Assembly (NCBI RefSeq): GCF_001436735.1
Contig: NZ_AYZE01000017.1
Location: forward strand, 79,931 to 143,930
Direction of reading: 5' to 3'
DNA length: 64,000 bases
Source: Liquorilactobacillus cacaonum DSM 21116
GTDB taxonomy: Bacteria > Bacillota > Bacilli > Lactobacillales > Lactobacillaceae
Part shown: positions 21,372-29,829 of the stretch, one piece after another
How the letters are laid out: every line of letters starts with the position of its first letter
Numbering within the stretch: the first letter of the stretch is position 1
The notes under the pieces: generated by a model
Database searches by the model: none
What the model was told of the DNA's origin: nothing
The model's input: the letters and a program-made list of their open reading frames with translations, nothing else
Program-made: the position numbers and the translations under genes

Positions 21372-21836
21372 GTGAAACCTGTGATTGAGAAAATGACTCA
21401 AAAAAGTGCAGTAATTGTTGCACAGTGGCATTATCCTGATGAATATTCTTTTTATGATATGGTAGCGGATCCAGAAGATTATCAAGAATTGATGGACGAA
21501 GAAAAACGTGGTGATGGCTATTATCAAGTCACACAAAGTGGAATGTTGATTGGTTTTTTTGTAGTTGAGAAGACTGATAGACAAGAAGTAGTCGAAGTTG
21601 GTCTGGGAATGGCACCAGAGTTAACAGGCCAAGGGAATGGGCTAGAGTTTGTAAAAATAATCTTGAAGTATATATCTCGTGTAACTGGCTCCAAGAAAGT
21701 TTTGTTTGATGTTGCAAAATTCAATATACGTGCGCAAAAGTTGTATCAAAAAATTGGTTTTGAGGTTGTGAATTATCACGAACAAAAAACAAATGGAGGA
21801 ATTTATCCATTTGTTTTGATGGCTAAATCAATCTGA
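21372..21836 (+). CDS. GNAT family N-acetyltransferase
   Basis: 154 residues with the GNAT core: an acetyl-CoA-binding loop in GMAPELTGQGNGLEFVK (the Q-G-x-G-x-x-F form), followed by the VLFDVAKFNIRAQKLYQKIGF segment typical of motif B. GTG start at 21372 with GAGGTGA upstream. The protein is cytoplasmic and the substrate is unknown. It is monocistronic, ending at the hairpin 21870-21905. Confidence 0.85.
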   Translation: MKPVIEKMTQKSAVIVAQWHYPDEYSFYDMVADPEDYQELMDEEKRGDGYYQVTQSGMLIGFFVVEKTDRQEVVEVGLGMAPELTGQGNGLEFVKIILKYISRVTGSKKVLFDVAKFNIRAQKLYQKIGFEVVNYHEQKTNGGIYPFVLMAKSI

Positions 21837-21857
21837 TAATTATTTATTAGAAAAATT

Positions 21858-21871
21858 ATGACAATTGTCAT
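21858..21871. repeat. Perfect 14-base palindrome
   Basis: ATGACAATTGTCAT reads the same on both strands. It is located between the GNAT gene and the ABC/two-component operon, immediately before the terminator stem. A possible operator for the downstream operon, or chance. Confidence 0.4.
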
Positions 21872-21905
21872 CCCCAGTTGGTTACAATCCTGACTGGGGA
21901 TTTTT
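21870..21905 (+). terminator. Terminator after GNAT gene
   Basis: Nine-base GC-rich stem ATCCCCAGT / ACTGGGGAT (21870-21878 with 21893-21901) followed by T's. Confidence 0.85.
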
Positions 21906-21943
21906 GGTGCCATGACTTAAGATAAGTTGCATGGAGGTGCATC

Positions 21944-22831
21944 ATGGAACAGATAATAAGTATAAAAAACTTGAATTTTAGTTATGGTAGAAATGAAATT
22001 ATAAAAGGGTTGAATTTAAGTATCAGTAAAGGTGAAATTATTGGGTTAATTGGTGAAAATGGAGCTGGAAAGACGACTTTATTGAATATTTTGTTAGGAT
22101 TATTACCAAGTAAGCAGAATGTCAAGGTGTTTGGTGGTCGTCCAGGTTCTTTGCTTGCAAAACAAAAGATTGGTTCAATGCTACAAGGAGACTTAGTACT
22201 ATCTAATGTCAGAATTGAAGAATTTTTGGAAGAAGTTGCGACACAGTATAACAATAGTATTCCATTGGAGCCAATACTAATAAAGTTAGATTTAGTACAG
22301 CATCGACACAAATTTTTGAAAGAATTATCGGGTGGACTGATGCGCAGAGTAACATTTGCACAGGCATTGTTGAGCAATCCTGAGCTGCTTTTTTTAGATG
22401 AACCGACTGTTGGAATGGACGCACAAGCAAGACATATTTTCTGGGAGTTGATTGAAGAACTTCGTGAACAAGGAAAGACAATGATTATTACAAGTCATTA
22501 TCTGGAAGAAATCCAACAAGTTGCTAGTCGCATAATCTTTTTACAAAAAGGAAACTTTACATTTCAAGGGACTTTAAATGAATTACAAGCATTGCATAAA
22601 CAAACCACAATTAGCATTACTGCTGAATGTGAACAATACAATTTTGCAAAATTGGTTGGAGTAGTTAAGGTTGAAAAAAGTGGCAGTCAAGTTGCAATCA
22701 AATCAATTGACGGAGACAAAACTCTTAAAGAGTTATTGTTGGAATGTCCAGAAGTTTCAAATATTACAGTTGAACATGAGACATTAGAAAAAATATTTTT
22801 ACAAATGACAACAGATAAGGAGCAACGATAA
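21944..22831 (+). CDS. ABC exporter ATP-binding protein
   Basis: ATPase of an ABC-2 type exporter. 295 residues. Walker A GENGAGKT at 37-44, signature LSGGL (with Leu in place of the usual Gln) in KELSGGLMRRV, Walker B LLFLDEP, and switch His in ITSHYLEE. It is first of four tightly packed genes (ATPase, permease, sensor kinase, response regulator) with gaps of 2 bases or overlaps. The arrangement resembles the B. subtilis yvfRSTU cluster. GGAGGTG precedes ATG 21944. The cargo is unknown; a role in drug or membrane-stress response is inferred from the order of genes. Confidence 0.92.
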   Translation: MEQIISIKNLNFSYGRNEIIKGLNLSISKGEIIGLIGENGAGKTTLLNILLGLLPSKQNVKVFGGRPGSLLAKQKIGSMLQGDLVLSNVRIEEFLEEVATQYNNSIPLEPILIKLDLVQHRHKFLKELSGGLMRRVTFAQALLSNPELLFLDEPTVGMDAQARHIFWELIEELREQGKTMIITSHYLEEIQQVASRIIFLQKGNFTFQGTLNELQALHKQTTISITAECEQYNFAKLVGVVKVEKSGSQVAIKSIDGDKTLKELLLECPEVSNITVEHETLEKIFLQMTTDKEQR

Positions 22832-22833
22832 AA

Positions 22834-23598
22834 ATGACTAAATTTATAAGACAGCTAAAATTTGATATACTAAGGATAGTGATTCGCAATAAATCATTTT
22901 TATTTTTTACCCTACTAATGCCTGCAGGGTTTTATTTATTATTTACAAAGGTAATGGATGTTGGGAACGGCCCAGAATTGCGTCAATTTTATATGACCTA
23001 CATGGGCAGTATGATAATCTATAGTGGAGTAATCGGGGCTGTTATGGGGGTGGCAACAATTTTAAAAAGCGATCGTGATAAGGGATTGACTTTATTCTTG
23101 CAGATGACACCTACCGGCAGTAAAAACTATTATATTTCGATATATGCAATTACTGTATTATTAAATCTTTGTGCACTAGTCATTTTAGGAATACTTGCTC
23201 GTTTTGTTAATAATGTTGAGTTTAGCTTAAAGCAAGTTGCTATGATTTTACTGATTATATTAATTGGACAGATTCCAATGATTTTGTTAGGAACATTGAT
23301 GTCTAATTTTAAAACGCAAGAGACTTTGAGTGTTGCTAGTAACTTGATTACCTTTCCATTAGCAATCATTAGCGGATTATGGTGGCCAATTAGTACTATG
23401 CCAAGTTGGTTGCAAGCAATTGGTAAAGTATTGCCAACTTATTTTGCAAATAATTTGGTAGAAAAAACAATGCTTCATAGTGAACTGGATTTAAGAGACA
23501 TTTATGGTATTATTGCGTGGATAGTTATTATGATCAGCATAACAGTCATAGTTGTAAAAGCGCAGCAAAAGAAGGGGTTAAGCATTAGTGAAGCTTAG
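22834..23598 (+). CDS. ABC-2 type exporter permease
   Basis: Membrane partner of the preceding ATPase. 254 residues with six hydrophobic segments. The N-terminal helix follows a short cytoplasmic lead (FLFFTLLMPAGFYLLF), and the PLAIISGLWWPISTMPSWLQ segment is the typical ABC-2 re-entrant region before the last helix. AAGGAG lies before ATG 22834. The end overlaps the start of the sensor kinase gene by 11 bases, so the two are probably translationally coupled. Confidence 0.9.
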   Translation: MTKFIRQLKFDILRIVIRNKSFLFFTLLMPAGFYLLFTKVMDVGNGPELRQFYMTYMGSMIIYSGVIGAVMGVATILKSDRDKGLTLFLQMTPTGSKNYYISIYAITVLLNLCALVILGILARFVNNVEFSLKQVAMILLIILIGQIPMILLGTLMSNFKTQETLSVASNLITFPLAIISGLWWPISTMPSWLQAIGKVLPTYFANNLVEKTMLHSELDLRDIYGIIAWIVIMISITVIVVKAQQKKGLSISEA

Positions 23599-24700
23599 TG
23601 ACGTTAATAAATTAAAAAAAATCGATTGGGTAGCATATGTCTGGTTAATATATTTACCGTACACATTGATACAGTTTATCCCAATTAAAAGTTATGAAGA
23701 CATCTACTGGCTTTTATTAGCGGGATTATTTCTGATTCTTTATATCATTGTTAATGAAGTCAAAGAATATCGTTATCTCACAATTCCGCTAGAGTTATTA
23801 GTGACAGGAATATTTGCAATTTTTAATTTAAATCTGTATTTGATCGTTTTCCCGGCTTGGCAAGTACCTTGGATTTTAGTGCATTATCCAAGAAAGTATC
23901 AAAAATATTTTATCATGGCATATTATTTAATAATCATAATTACTCTAGTAAGAGTACAATTGAGATATCCTGAATTTTGGAGAGATGGTTCCTCAATGGG
24001 AATAATTTTTCCAGTAGTTTCACCAATCTGTTCCAGTATGTTGTCAATTTCATCATTTAGACAGCATCAATTAAATCAAACTAATCGTAGACTTGAGACA
24101 ATTATCCAGCGCGGTGAACGAGAACGAATTGCACGTGATTTGCATGATACACTGGGGCAAAGCTTTTCGATGATTACGATAAAAACAGAATTGGCAAAAA
24201 AACTCTTAATTAAGAATCCGGATAAAGTAGTTGCAGAATTAAATGATATTGAACAAACAAGTCGCCAGAATTTACAATTAGTACGCTCAATTGTTAATAA
24301 TTTGCATCAAAAGTCTCTCAATGAAATTCTTATGGAACAAGGTAAAAATCTTGCAACAGCAAACATCTTGTTACTTACGAGCGGCGAAGAGCAGGCAACC
24401 AAATGGCCTACAAAAACGCAATCAATTTTCGGGAAGCCTTTGATTGAGGCAATTAACAATATCTTGCAGCACGCAAAGGCACATCAAGTTCAGTTGCTTT
24501 TTTATTCAGATGAGGATCTTTATAGAGTTGAAATAATTGATGATGGAATTGGCAAAGGGTTTGTCAGAGAAGGTAGCAATGGAATTAGAGGAATGAGAGA
24601 ACGAATGTCCCAAGCAAATGGGAAGTTTGAAATCTATCATGATTATCGTGGAACACATGTGGTATTGATGCAAATGAAAGTGACTGAAAATAATGATTAA
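23588..24700 (+). CDS. Sensor histidine kinase (HisKA_3 type, DesK/YvfT-like)
   Basis: 370 residues. About five N-terminal helices (to about residue 155) form the sensor. The dimerisation/phospho-acceptor helix carries His186 in ERIARDLHDTLGQ, the HisKA_3 form used with LuxR-type regulators. The ATPase domain shows EAINNILQHAKAH (N box), IIDDGIGKGF (D/G1) and GIRGMRERM (G2). GTG start at 23588 inside the end of the permease gene; the stop overlaps the regulator's start. The short extracytoplasmic loops suggest sensing within or at the membrane, possibly through the neighbouring transporter. Confidence 0.93.
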   Translation: MKLSDVNKLKKIDWVAYVWLIYLPYTLIQFIPIKSYEDIYWLLLAGLFLILYIIVNEVKEYRYLTIPLELLVTGIFAIFNLNLYLIVFPAWQVPWILVHYPRKYQKYFIMAYYLIIIITLVRVQLRYPEFWRDGSSMGIIFPVVSPICSSMLSISSFRQHQLNQTNRRLETIIQRGERERIARDLHDTLGQSFSMITIKTELAKKLLIKNPDKVVAELNDIEQTSRQNLQLVRSIVNNLHQKSLNEILMEQGKNLATANILLLTSGEEQATKWPTKTQSIFGKPLIEAINNILQHAKAHQVQLLFYSDEDLYRVEIIDDGIGKGFVREGSNGIRGMRERMSQANGKFEIYHDYRGTHVVLMQMKVTENND

Positions 24701-25301
24701 AATATACTTAGCAGAAGATCAAAGCTTGCTAAATAGTGCGTTGACACAGTTATTAAACCTAGAAGATGATTTTCAGGTTATAGGTAGTGCTGTCGATGGC
24801 GTAAAGGCTTTACAAGATTTGCAAATTTTGAAACCAGATGTTGTAATTTTAGATATTGAGATGCCCAAGATGACGGGATTAGAAGTCGCGTTAAATATCA
24901 AAAAAACAAAGCGAGAAGAAAAGGTTATCATTTTAACAACATTTGCACAAAAAGCTTATTTTGAGCAAGCGATAATAGCAAATGTCTCAGGTTATTTATT
25001 AAAAGATAGCCCAAGTGAAGAACTTATAACTGCAATTAGAGAGGTATTTGCGGGTAAAACGATTTTTGCACCAGAATTGGTTGTTAACATGGTTTCTGCA
25101 GAAAATAACCCACTTAGTGCAAGAGAGTTAGAAGTTCTAAAGATAGCTGAAAGTGGTATTACAACAAGGCAAATTGCACAACAACTCTTTTTATCAGAAG
25201 GAACCGTTCGTAATTATCTGTCTGCAATTTTCAGTAAATTAGGTGTGCATAGTAGAATAGAAGCAATACAAATTGCACACAAAAATAAGTGGCTAAATTA
25301 A
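24693..25301 (+). CDS. Response regulator, NarL/LuxR family
   Basis: 202 residues. Receiver domain with the acidic pair at 9-10, phospho-acceptor Asp54 in VVILDIEMPK, Thr in ILTTFA and Lys in GYLLKD. The C-terminal LuxR helix-turn-helix (about 135-200) contains LSARELEVLKI and FLSEGTVRNYLSAIFSKLGV. Partner of the overlapping histidine kinase gene; it probably activates the ABC exporter genes upstream in the same operon. Its last codons form the left arm of a 16-base inverted repeat (25285-25329). Confidence 0.94.
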   Translation: MIKIYLAEDQSLLNSALTQLLNLEDDFQVIGSAVDGVKALQDLQILKPDVVILDIEMPKMTGLEVALNIKKTKREEKVIILTTFAQKAYFEQAIIANVSGYLLKDSPSEELITAIREVFAGKTIFAPELVVNMVSAENNPLSARELEVLKIAESGITTRQIAQQLFLSEGTVRNYLSAIFSKLGVHSRIEAIQIAHKNKWLN

Positions 25302-25329
25302 GGGAGACCTAGAATTTAGCCACTTATTA
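25285..25329 (+). terminator. Sixteen-base inverted repeat across the response-regulator stop codon
   Basis: Perfect arms 25285-25300 and 25314-25329 (AATAAGTGGCTAAATT and complement) with a 13-base loop. The left arm includes the last coding codons. No T-run follows, so it could be a processed or weak terminator or an mRNA-stabilising stem. Confidence 0.55.
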
Positions 25330-25441
25330 CTACAGCTGAATATATTTCTGAAACAATACTTTGTGATCAATTATGTTGTTAGTTCTTGATCTTTTTACCA
25401 GTTGAGACCATTTGTTAGTAAAATAAAATCAATTAGGATAA

Positions 25442-27055
25442 TTAACTTGGTTTTTTCACCATTGGAATCCCCACTAATAAAGCACTGATAAACATGAAGA
25501 CTACGATGTAATAAAAATCATTACTGTTTTCTTCCCCAGTTTGTGGAAGTGTAGAATTTTTCGTGTCACCACTTGATGTTGGCTGACTACTACTCTCTTT
25601 AAGAGAACTGCTAGTAGGTTCAGAAAATTTTGGGACTGTTTCGAGCTGTGAGAAGGCAATCGTGATTTTAGTAGTAATTGAATCTAAATCGCTTTGTGAT
25701 TTATTTTGTGCAATGATAGTTTTTGCCTGTGTGATGAGATTTTGTAGTTGTGTATAACTGTTAGTAGTATAATCTTTTGCAATTAATTTCTGAAATGCAT
25801 TAAATTGTGTATCAAACTTAGTTGTATCTAATGGGATAGTCTTAAGGACTAGATTTTTAAGTTTAGTTTGGATTTGAGAAGTCAAAGAATCAAGATCATT
25901 TTGACTGCCACTATTGTCAATGATTGCTTGACCTTGGGTAATTAAATTTTTTACAGCAGCATAGCTATCTGCAGTATAAAGAGATGAATTTAAACTGTTG
26001 AATTTACTTACTTCGCTCTTAAAAAGTGTCGTATCAAGGTTAAATAAATTAGTATTCGATTGTTCAAGGCTAGGAGTGCCAAATAAAAATCCGAGTGCTG
26101 ATGTCAATTTAGCTTGTTGTTTTGTTATCTTTGAACTGTCAAAGTTTTGCATAATACCTAATTGGGCTGCAGTTATTCCATATTTATCGGTAATCGTTGT
26201 TTTAAAGAGTTGTACATAATGTGAATCACCAGCAATTAGTTTCTCAAGAATTTCATTTCCGATTTTGAAAGCCTGTTGGTAGTCTGCAGCATTTTGGAAT
26301 GTCAAACTCTTAAAATCACCAGTAGCAACCATGAATTCACCAAGGTAAAATTCAGCAAAATCGGCAGTTACAGTGTCTTTATCGATTGCACTTTTGCGCC
26401 AAAAATATGCAAGGCTACGAAATGGATCATTTACAAAGTCGCTTGATGACATTTGTGTGGGTAATTTATCAAGGGAGAATTCTTGATAGGTTCCCGTTTT
26501 GACGTTAAAGGCATAAGGAAAAGCTTGTTTTGTATCAATTAACTTTTGATAAAAGTCACTTTGAGATAAGTTACTGTAATTTGCAATTACACGTACATTT
26601 ATCTTATCAGAGCCAAGACCATATTGTGTTTTTAAGAACTCATAAGTTGTCATTCCGTGATGTCCATCGGTTGCATACATAATATTATTGGGACCAATGA
26701 TTACTGGAACTTTTGGTGCAGTGACAGTTATGTCTGGATAAGATCCTAGTATGTCTTTAGTGTTATATGCAGTTCCATCGGATGGTACAGAATTTTTAGT
26801 GTAACCATTATCTTCATTAAAATCATTAAAGTAATCTACAGTGAGTTGAGGTGAACTAGTAGAACCAATATAATCTTGAATATTATATGCAATTTGAGCT
26901 TTTCCAACTGCAGCTTGTGTAGGATGGATACTTGAAATAGGAACACCATATAAGATATTATTGTCAGCTTTAATAGACGTGACATTTAATGCCAAAAAAA
27001 ATATGAATGATAAGCTAAATGGTATTAGCATTTTCTGCAGTAATTTTTTATTCAT
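25442..27055 (-). CDS. LPXTG-anchored surface protein with ParB-like domain
   Basis: 537 residues. Signal peptide at about 1-30 (basic start, long hydrophobic core, IKA end). Residues about 35-235 resemble the ParBc_2 putative ParB-like nuclease family, including the DGHHG motif at 130-134 and VPVIIGPNNIMYATDGHHG context. Two similar helical repeats follow (about 345-412 and 413-480, each starting LDTTxF and containing NLITQ and a SQxDLDS turn), resembling FIVAR-type stalk modules. Then a Ser/Pro/Thr linker, sortase motif LPQTG at 503-507, a hydrophobic helix and a KK tail. So it should be exported and linked to peptidoglycan. A nuclease activity outside the cell is only a domain-based guess. 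Confidence 0.85.
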   Translation of the reverse strand: MNKKLLQKMLIPFSLSFIFFLALNVTSIKADNNILYGVPISSIHPTQAAVGKAQIAYNIQDYIGSTSSPQLTVDYFNDFNEDNGYTKNSVPSDGTAYNTKDILGSYPDITVTAPKVPVIIGPNNIMYATDGHHGMTTYEFLKTQYGLGSDKINVRVIANYSNLSQSDFYQKLIDTKQAFPYAFNVKTGTYQEFSLDKLPTQMSSSDFVNDPFRSLAYFWRKSAIDKDTVTADFAEFYLGEFMVATGDFKSLTFQNAADYQQAFKIGNEILEKLIAGDSHYVQLFKTTITDKYGITAAQLGIMQNFDSSKITKQQAKLTSALGFLFGTPSLEQSNTNLFNLDTTLFKSEVSKFNSLNSSLYTADSYAAVKNLITQGQAIIDNSGSQNDLDSLTSQIQTKLKNLVLKTIPLDTTKFDTQFNAFQKLIAKDYTTNSYTQLQNLITQAKTIIAQNKSQSDLDSITTKITIAFSQLETVPKFSEPTSSSLKESSSQPTSSGDTKNSTLPQTGEENSNDFYYIVVFMFISALLVGIPMVKKPS

Positions 27056-27220
27056 CTTTTTCCCCTTTTTTCTTTTTATGTATATAAATTTTATTTACTC
27101 TAATAGCATATCAATGTAAAAAAATTTAAGCAAGTAAAGGTTTTGTAAATACTTAAAGATTATGAGCAACAAAAAGCAAATTTTTCAGGTATACTTTTCA
27201 TTGAAAGGGGTTGAAACTAA

Positions 27221-27697
27221 ATGTCAGAAATATATAATTTTGAAGTGATACGTGAAGATGGACAAAGCTACAAACTTTCTGAATATGAAGGAAAAGCAAT
27301 ATTGATAGTTAATACGGCTACAAAATGTGGTTTAGCACCTCAATTTGCTGAATTAGAGGAACTTTATGAAAAATATCAAGAAAAGGGATTAGTTATCTTG
27401 GGATTCCCATCAAATCAATTCAAACAAGAACTAAGTGATGGTGAAAAAGCAGCAGAAGCATGCAGAACAACTTATGGCGTATCATTTCCGATGCACGAAC
27501 TTACGGTTGTAAATGGCAAAGACACAGCTCCCTTATTTAAGTATTTAAAAGAAGAAGCTCCTGGTGAATTAGGAAAGTCAATCAAATGGAATTTTACAAA
27601 GTTTCTGGTGGATCCTGCTGGAAAAGTCTTGAGAAGGTTTGCACCGAAATCAACACCAAAATCTTTTGAAGAAGAAATTATTAATGTTTTACCTTGA
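27221..27697 (+). CDS. Glutathione peroxidase family protein
   Basis: Thiol peroxidase of the Gpx/BsaA type, reducing peroxides in the cytoplasm, probably with thioredoxin rather than glutathione as donor. 158 residues. Catalytic Cys36 in NTATKCGLAPQF (cysteine, not selenocysteine), Gln in GFPSNQF and Trp-Asn in KWNFTKFL complete the expected tetrad. GAAAGGGG precedes ATG 27221. It is monocistronic and converges on the NRAMP-type gene at a shared terminator. Confidence 0.93.
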   Translation: MSEIYNFEVIREDGQSYKLSEYEGKAILIVNTATKCGLAPQFAELEELYEKYQEKGLVILGFPSNQFKQELSDGEKAAEACRTTYGVSFPMHELTVVNGKDTAPLFKYLKEEAPGELGKSIKWNFTKFLVDPAGKVLRRFAPKSTPKSFEEEIINVLP

Positions 27698-27742
27698 AAG
27701 TAGCTAATTAAAGTTTAGAAAGCTAGCATTATAAAGATATGC

Positions 27743-27782
27743 AAAAAAAGAGCTGAATGTATGTGATATCAGCTCTTTTTGT
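27743..27782. terminator. Bidirectional terminator, Gpx / pxp operon
   Basis: AAAAAGAGCTGA and TCAGCTCTTTTT arms with a 12-base loop, flanked by A's and T's. It serves the convergent peroxidase gene and the long minus-strand operon. Confidence 0.85.
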
Positions 27783-27808
27783 ATATCTGAATTAAGAAAT
27801 ATACAGAT

Positions 27809-29038
27809 CTAGAATAGACCTATAACTGTTTCAATGCTTGCATATGCCATGAATGCAACAACTAACCAACCGGCAATAATTAACCATTTAGGATGACGGT
27901 AATCACCAACAATTTTTTTCGAAACACTTGCAATTAATAGTATTCCTAAGGCAATTGGAAGAACAAAACCGTTAGCAGCACCTACAAGTACAAGAACTTT
28001 AGCAGGGCTTCCAATAATGTAGAAAATGATAGTTGAAATTACGATAAAACCAATTACTAAGCCTTTACGATATTTTTCAAAGCTTTCTTTTGATTTTACT
28101 GCATAGTCTAAGAATGATGTGGATGTAAAAGTTGATCCAAGAATTGATGTCATACCAGCAGCAAACAAAAGTAGACCAAAGAATTTATAACCAAAATTGC
28201 CAGCTGCATATTTGAAGATAGAAGCAGCAGGGTTTGAGGCGTCCAATTTATAGCCGGTTACAACAACCGCAAGACCAGCTAGGAATAAAAGAACACGAAT
28301 AACTGAAGCAATTCCAATACCAGTTAACGCACCTTCATTAACGTATTTGATATTTTCTTTACCTTTCATACCACCTTCAATTAAACGGTGTCCACCTGAA
28401 AATGAAATATAGCCACCCACGGTACCACCAACAATTGTTACAATTGAATAAAAATTGATTTTTGTTGGTAAAAAAGTATGTTGAACAGCAGTTTGGTAAG
28501 GCACGGCCATAATAAAGATGACATATACTAATATTGCAACTTTAACAACTGCTAAAACTTGAACAGTTCGATCCATGACTGTCAATGCATTTTTAACTAC
28601 AAAAATAATTATAGCAAGAGCTCCAGCAATTACAGCACCATTTTCAGGAGAAATTCCAAAAAGGACATTAAGCCCAAGTCCAGCTCCACCAACATTACCA
28701 ATATTAAAGAATAAACCACCTACTGCGACTAGAAATGATAATATATAACCAAGTCCAGGGAAAATTTCATTGGCAATAACTTGTGCTTTTTTACCACTAA
28801 CAACGATAATTCGCCAAACATTCATCTGAACAATGATATCAAAGATAATACAAATAAGAATTGCAAAACCAAAATTGGCACCCATTTCACCTGTGAAGGT
28901 AGCTGTTTGCGTTAGAAATCCTGGTCCAACGGCAGCCATTGCCATCAAAAATGCGGCTCCCATGGCAATGTTACGTGGTGAGGTTTTGGGCCCGTTTAAA
29001 TCTGGCATGTTACCAGAATCCTTAGATTTATTCATCAT
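27809..29038 (-). CDS. NRAMP-family transporter (YcsG-like)
   Basis: Membrane transporter of 409 residues with about 11 helices, related to the NRAMP divalent metal transporter superfamily, YcsG branch. Helix 1 region reads GPGFLTQTATFTGEMGANFG, where classical NRAMP metal-binding DPGN is replaced, so the substrate need not be a metal. It is the last gene of the seven-gene pxp operon; B. subtilis ycsG also lies beside ycsF (pxpA), ycsI and kipIA. The position suggests uptake of the compound metabolised by the operon, such as 5-oxoproline or a related organic acid; this is inference. Confidence 0.8.
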   Translation of the reverse strand: MMNKSKDSGNMPDLNGPKTSPRNIAMGAAFLMAMAAVGPGFLTQTATFTGEMGANFGFAILICIIFDIIVQMNVWRIIVVSGKKAQVIANEIFPGLGYILSFLVAVGGLFFNIGNVGGAGLGLNVLFGISPENGAVIAGALAIIIFVVKNALTVMDRTVQVLAVVKVAILVYVIFIMAVPYQTAVQHTFLPTKINFYSIVTIVGGTVGGYISFSGGHRLIEGGMKGKENIKYVNEGALTGIGIASVIRVLLFLAGLAVVVTGYKLDASNPAASIFKYAAGNFGYKFFGLLLFAAGMTSILGSTFTSTSFLDYAVKSKESFEKYRKGLVIGFIVISTIIFYIIGSPAKVLVLVGAANGFVLPIALGILLIASVSKKIVGDYRHPKWLIIAGWLVVAFMAYASIETVIGLF

Positions 29039-29067
29039 AATACAATTCCTTCTCTCTTTAAATTTTT

Positions 29068-29817
29068 TTAAAATGCCTGAAGCACAATTTTATTGTTCTG
29101 AAGTGTTTTACGTAGATTAGCAACAATTGCAAGAGCAGCAGCGTTATCTCCGTGTACACACACAGAATCAGCTTTTAGTGGAATAATTGAACCATCAATC
29201 GCAGTAACAGATTGGGTTTCCACCATTTCAATTACGTGGGCAGCAACTTCTATTGGGTCTGTAATAACAGCATTTGCCTCACTTCTAGGGACGAGATTAC
29301 CATCGGGTAAATAATTTCTATCTCCAAAAACCTCTTGCGCACAGGGAATACCAACTGCTTGTGCAGCACGCACAGTCTCACTTCCTGCAAGCGCATAGAT
29401 AGGAAGATTTGGATCAACAAACTTAATGGCTTTGCAAATTGCGACAGAAAGATCGTAATCTTTTGCGGCCATATTATATAGAGCACCATGCGGTTTGACA
29501 TGATGCAATTTTTTGGAAGAAGTAAACCCTTGAAGAGCGCCAACTTGGTAGATGACCAAATTTTTGACTTCTTCAGGAGTTAAATTCATATTTCTTCTGC
29601 CAAATCCTTGTAAATCATGATAGCCAGGATGTGCTCCAATTCCAACACCAGCTTCTTCTGCCAAGGCAACTGTCTTAGCCATAACATCGGGATCACTTGC
29701 ATGAAAACCACATGCAATATTAACGGAAGTTACTAATTGAATTATTTCTTTATCTTTTCCCAATGAGTATCGACCAAAACTTTCACCAAGATCACTATTC
29801 ATATCAATTTGTGTCAC
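29068..29817 (-). CDS. pxpA: 5-oxoprolinase subunit A (LamB/YcsF family)
   Basis: Component of the ATP-dependent PxpABC 5-oxoprolinase that opens 5-oxoproline to glutamate. About 249 residues. The family start QIDMNSDLGESFGRY, SVNIACGFHASDPDVM, IGAHPGYHDLQGFGRR and VKPHGALYNMA motifs are all present; they form the metal/deacetylase-like barrel active site. GTG 29817 is favoured, since AGGAG lies nine bases upstream, over TTG 29826 that touches it. It sits between the YcsI gene (gap 12) and the transporter gene. Confidence 0.93.
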   Translation of the reverse strand: MTQIDMNSDLGESFGRYSLGKDKEIIQLVTSVNIACGFHASDPDVMAKTVALAEEAGVGIGAHPGYHDLQGFGRRNMNLTPEEVKNLVIYQVGALQGFTSSKKLHHVKPHGALYNMAAKDYDLSVAICKAIKFVDPNLPIYALAGSETVRAAQAVGIPCAQEVFGDRNYLPDGNLVPRSEANAVITDPIEVAAHVIEMVETQSVTAIDGSIIPLKADSVCVHGDNAAALAIVANLRKTLQNNKIVLQAF

Positions 29818-29829
29818 TAAAACCAACTC

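Noticed and set aside
29250..29543. Alternative minus-strand frame inside pxpA
   Set aside because: It overlaps a strongly conserved gene in another frame and encodes no recognisable domain.
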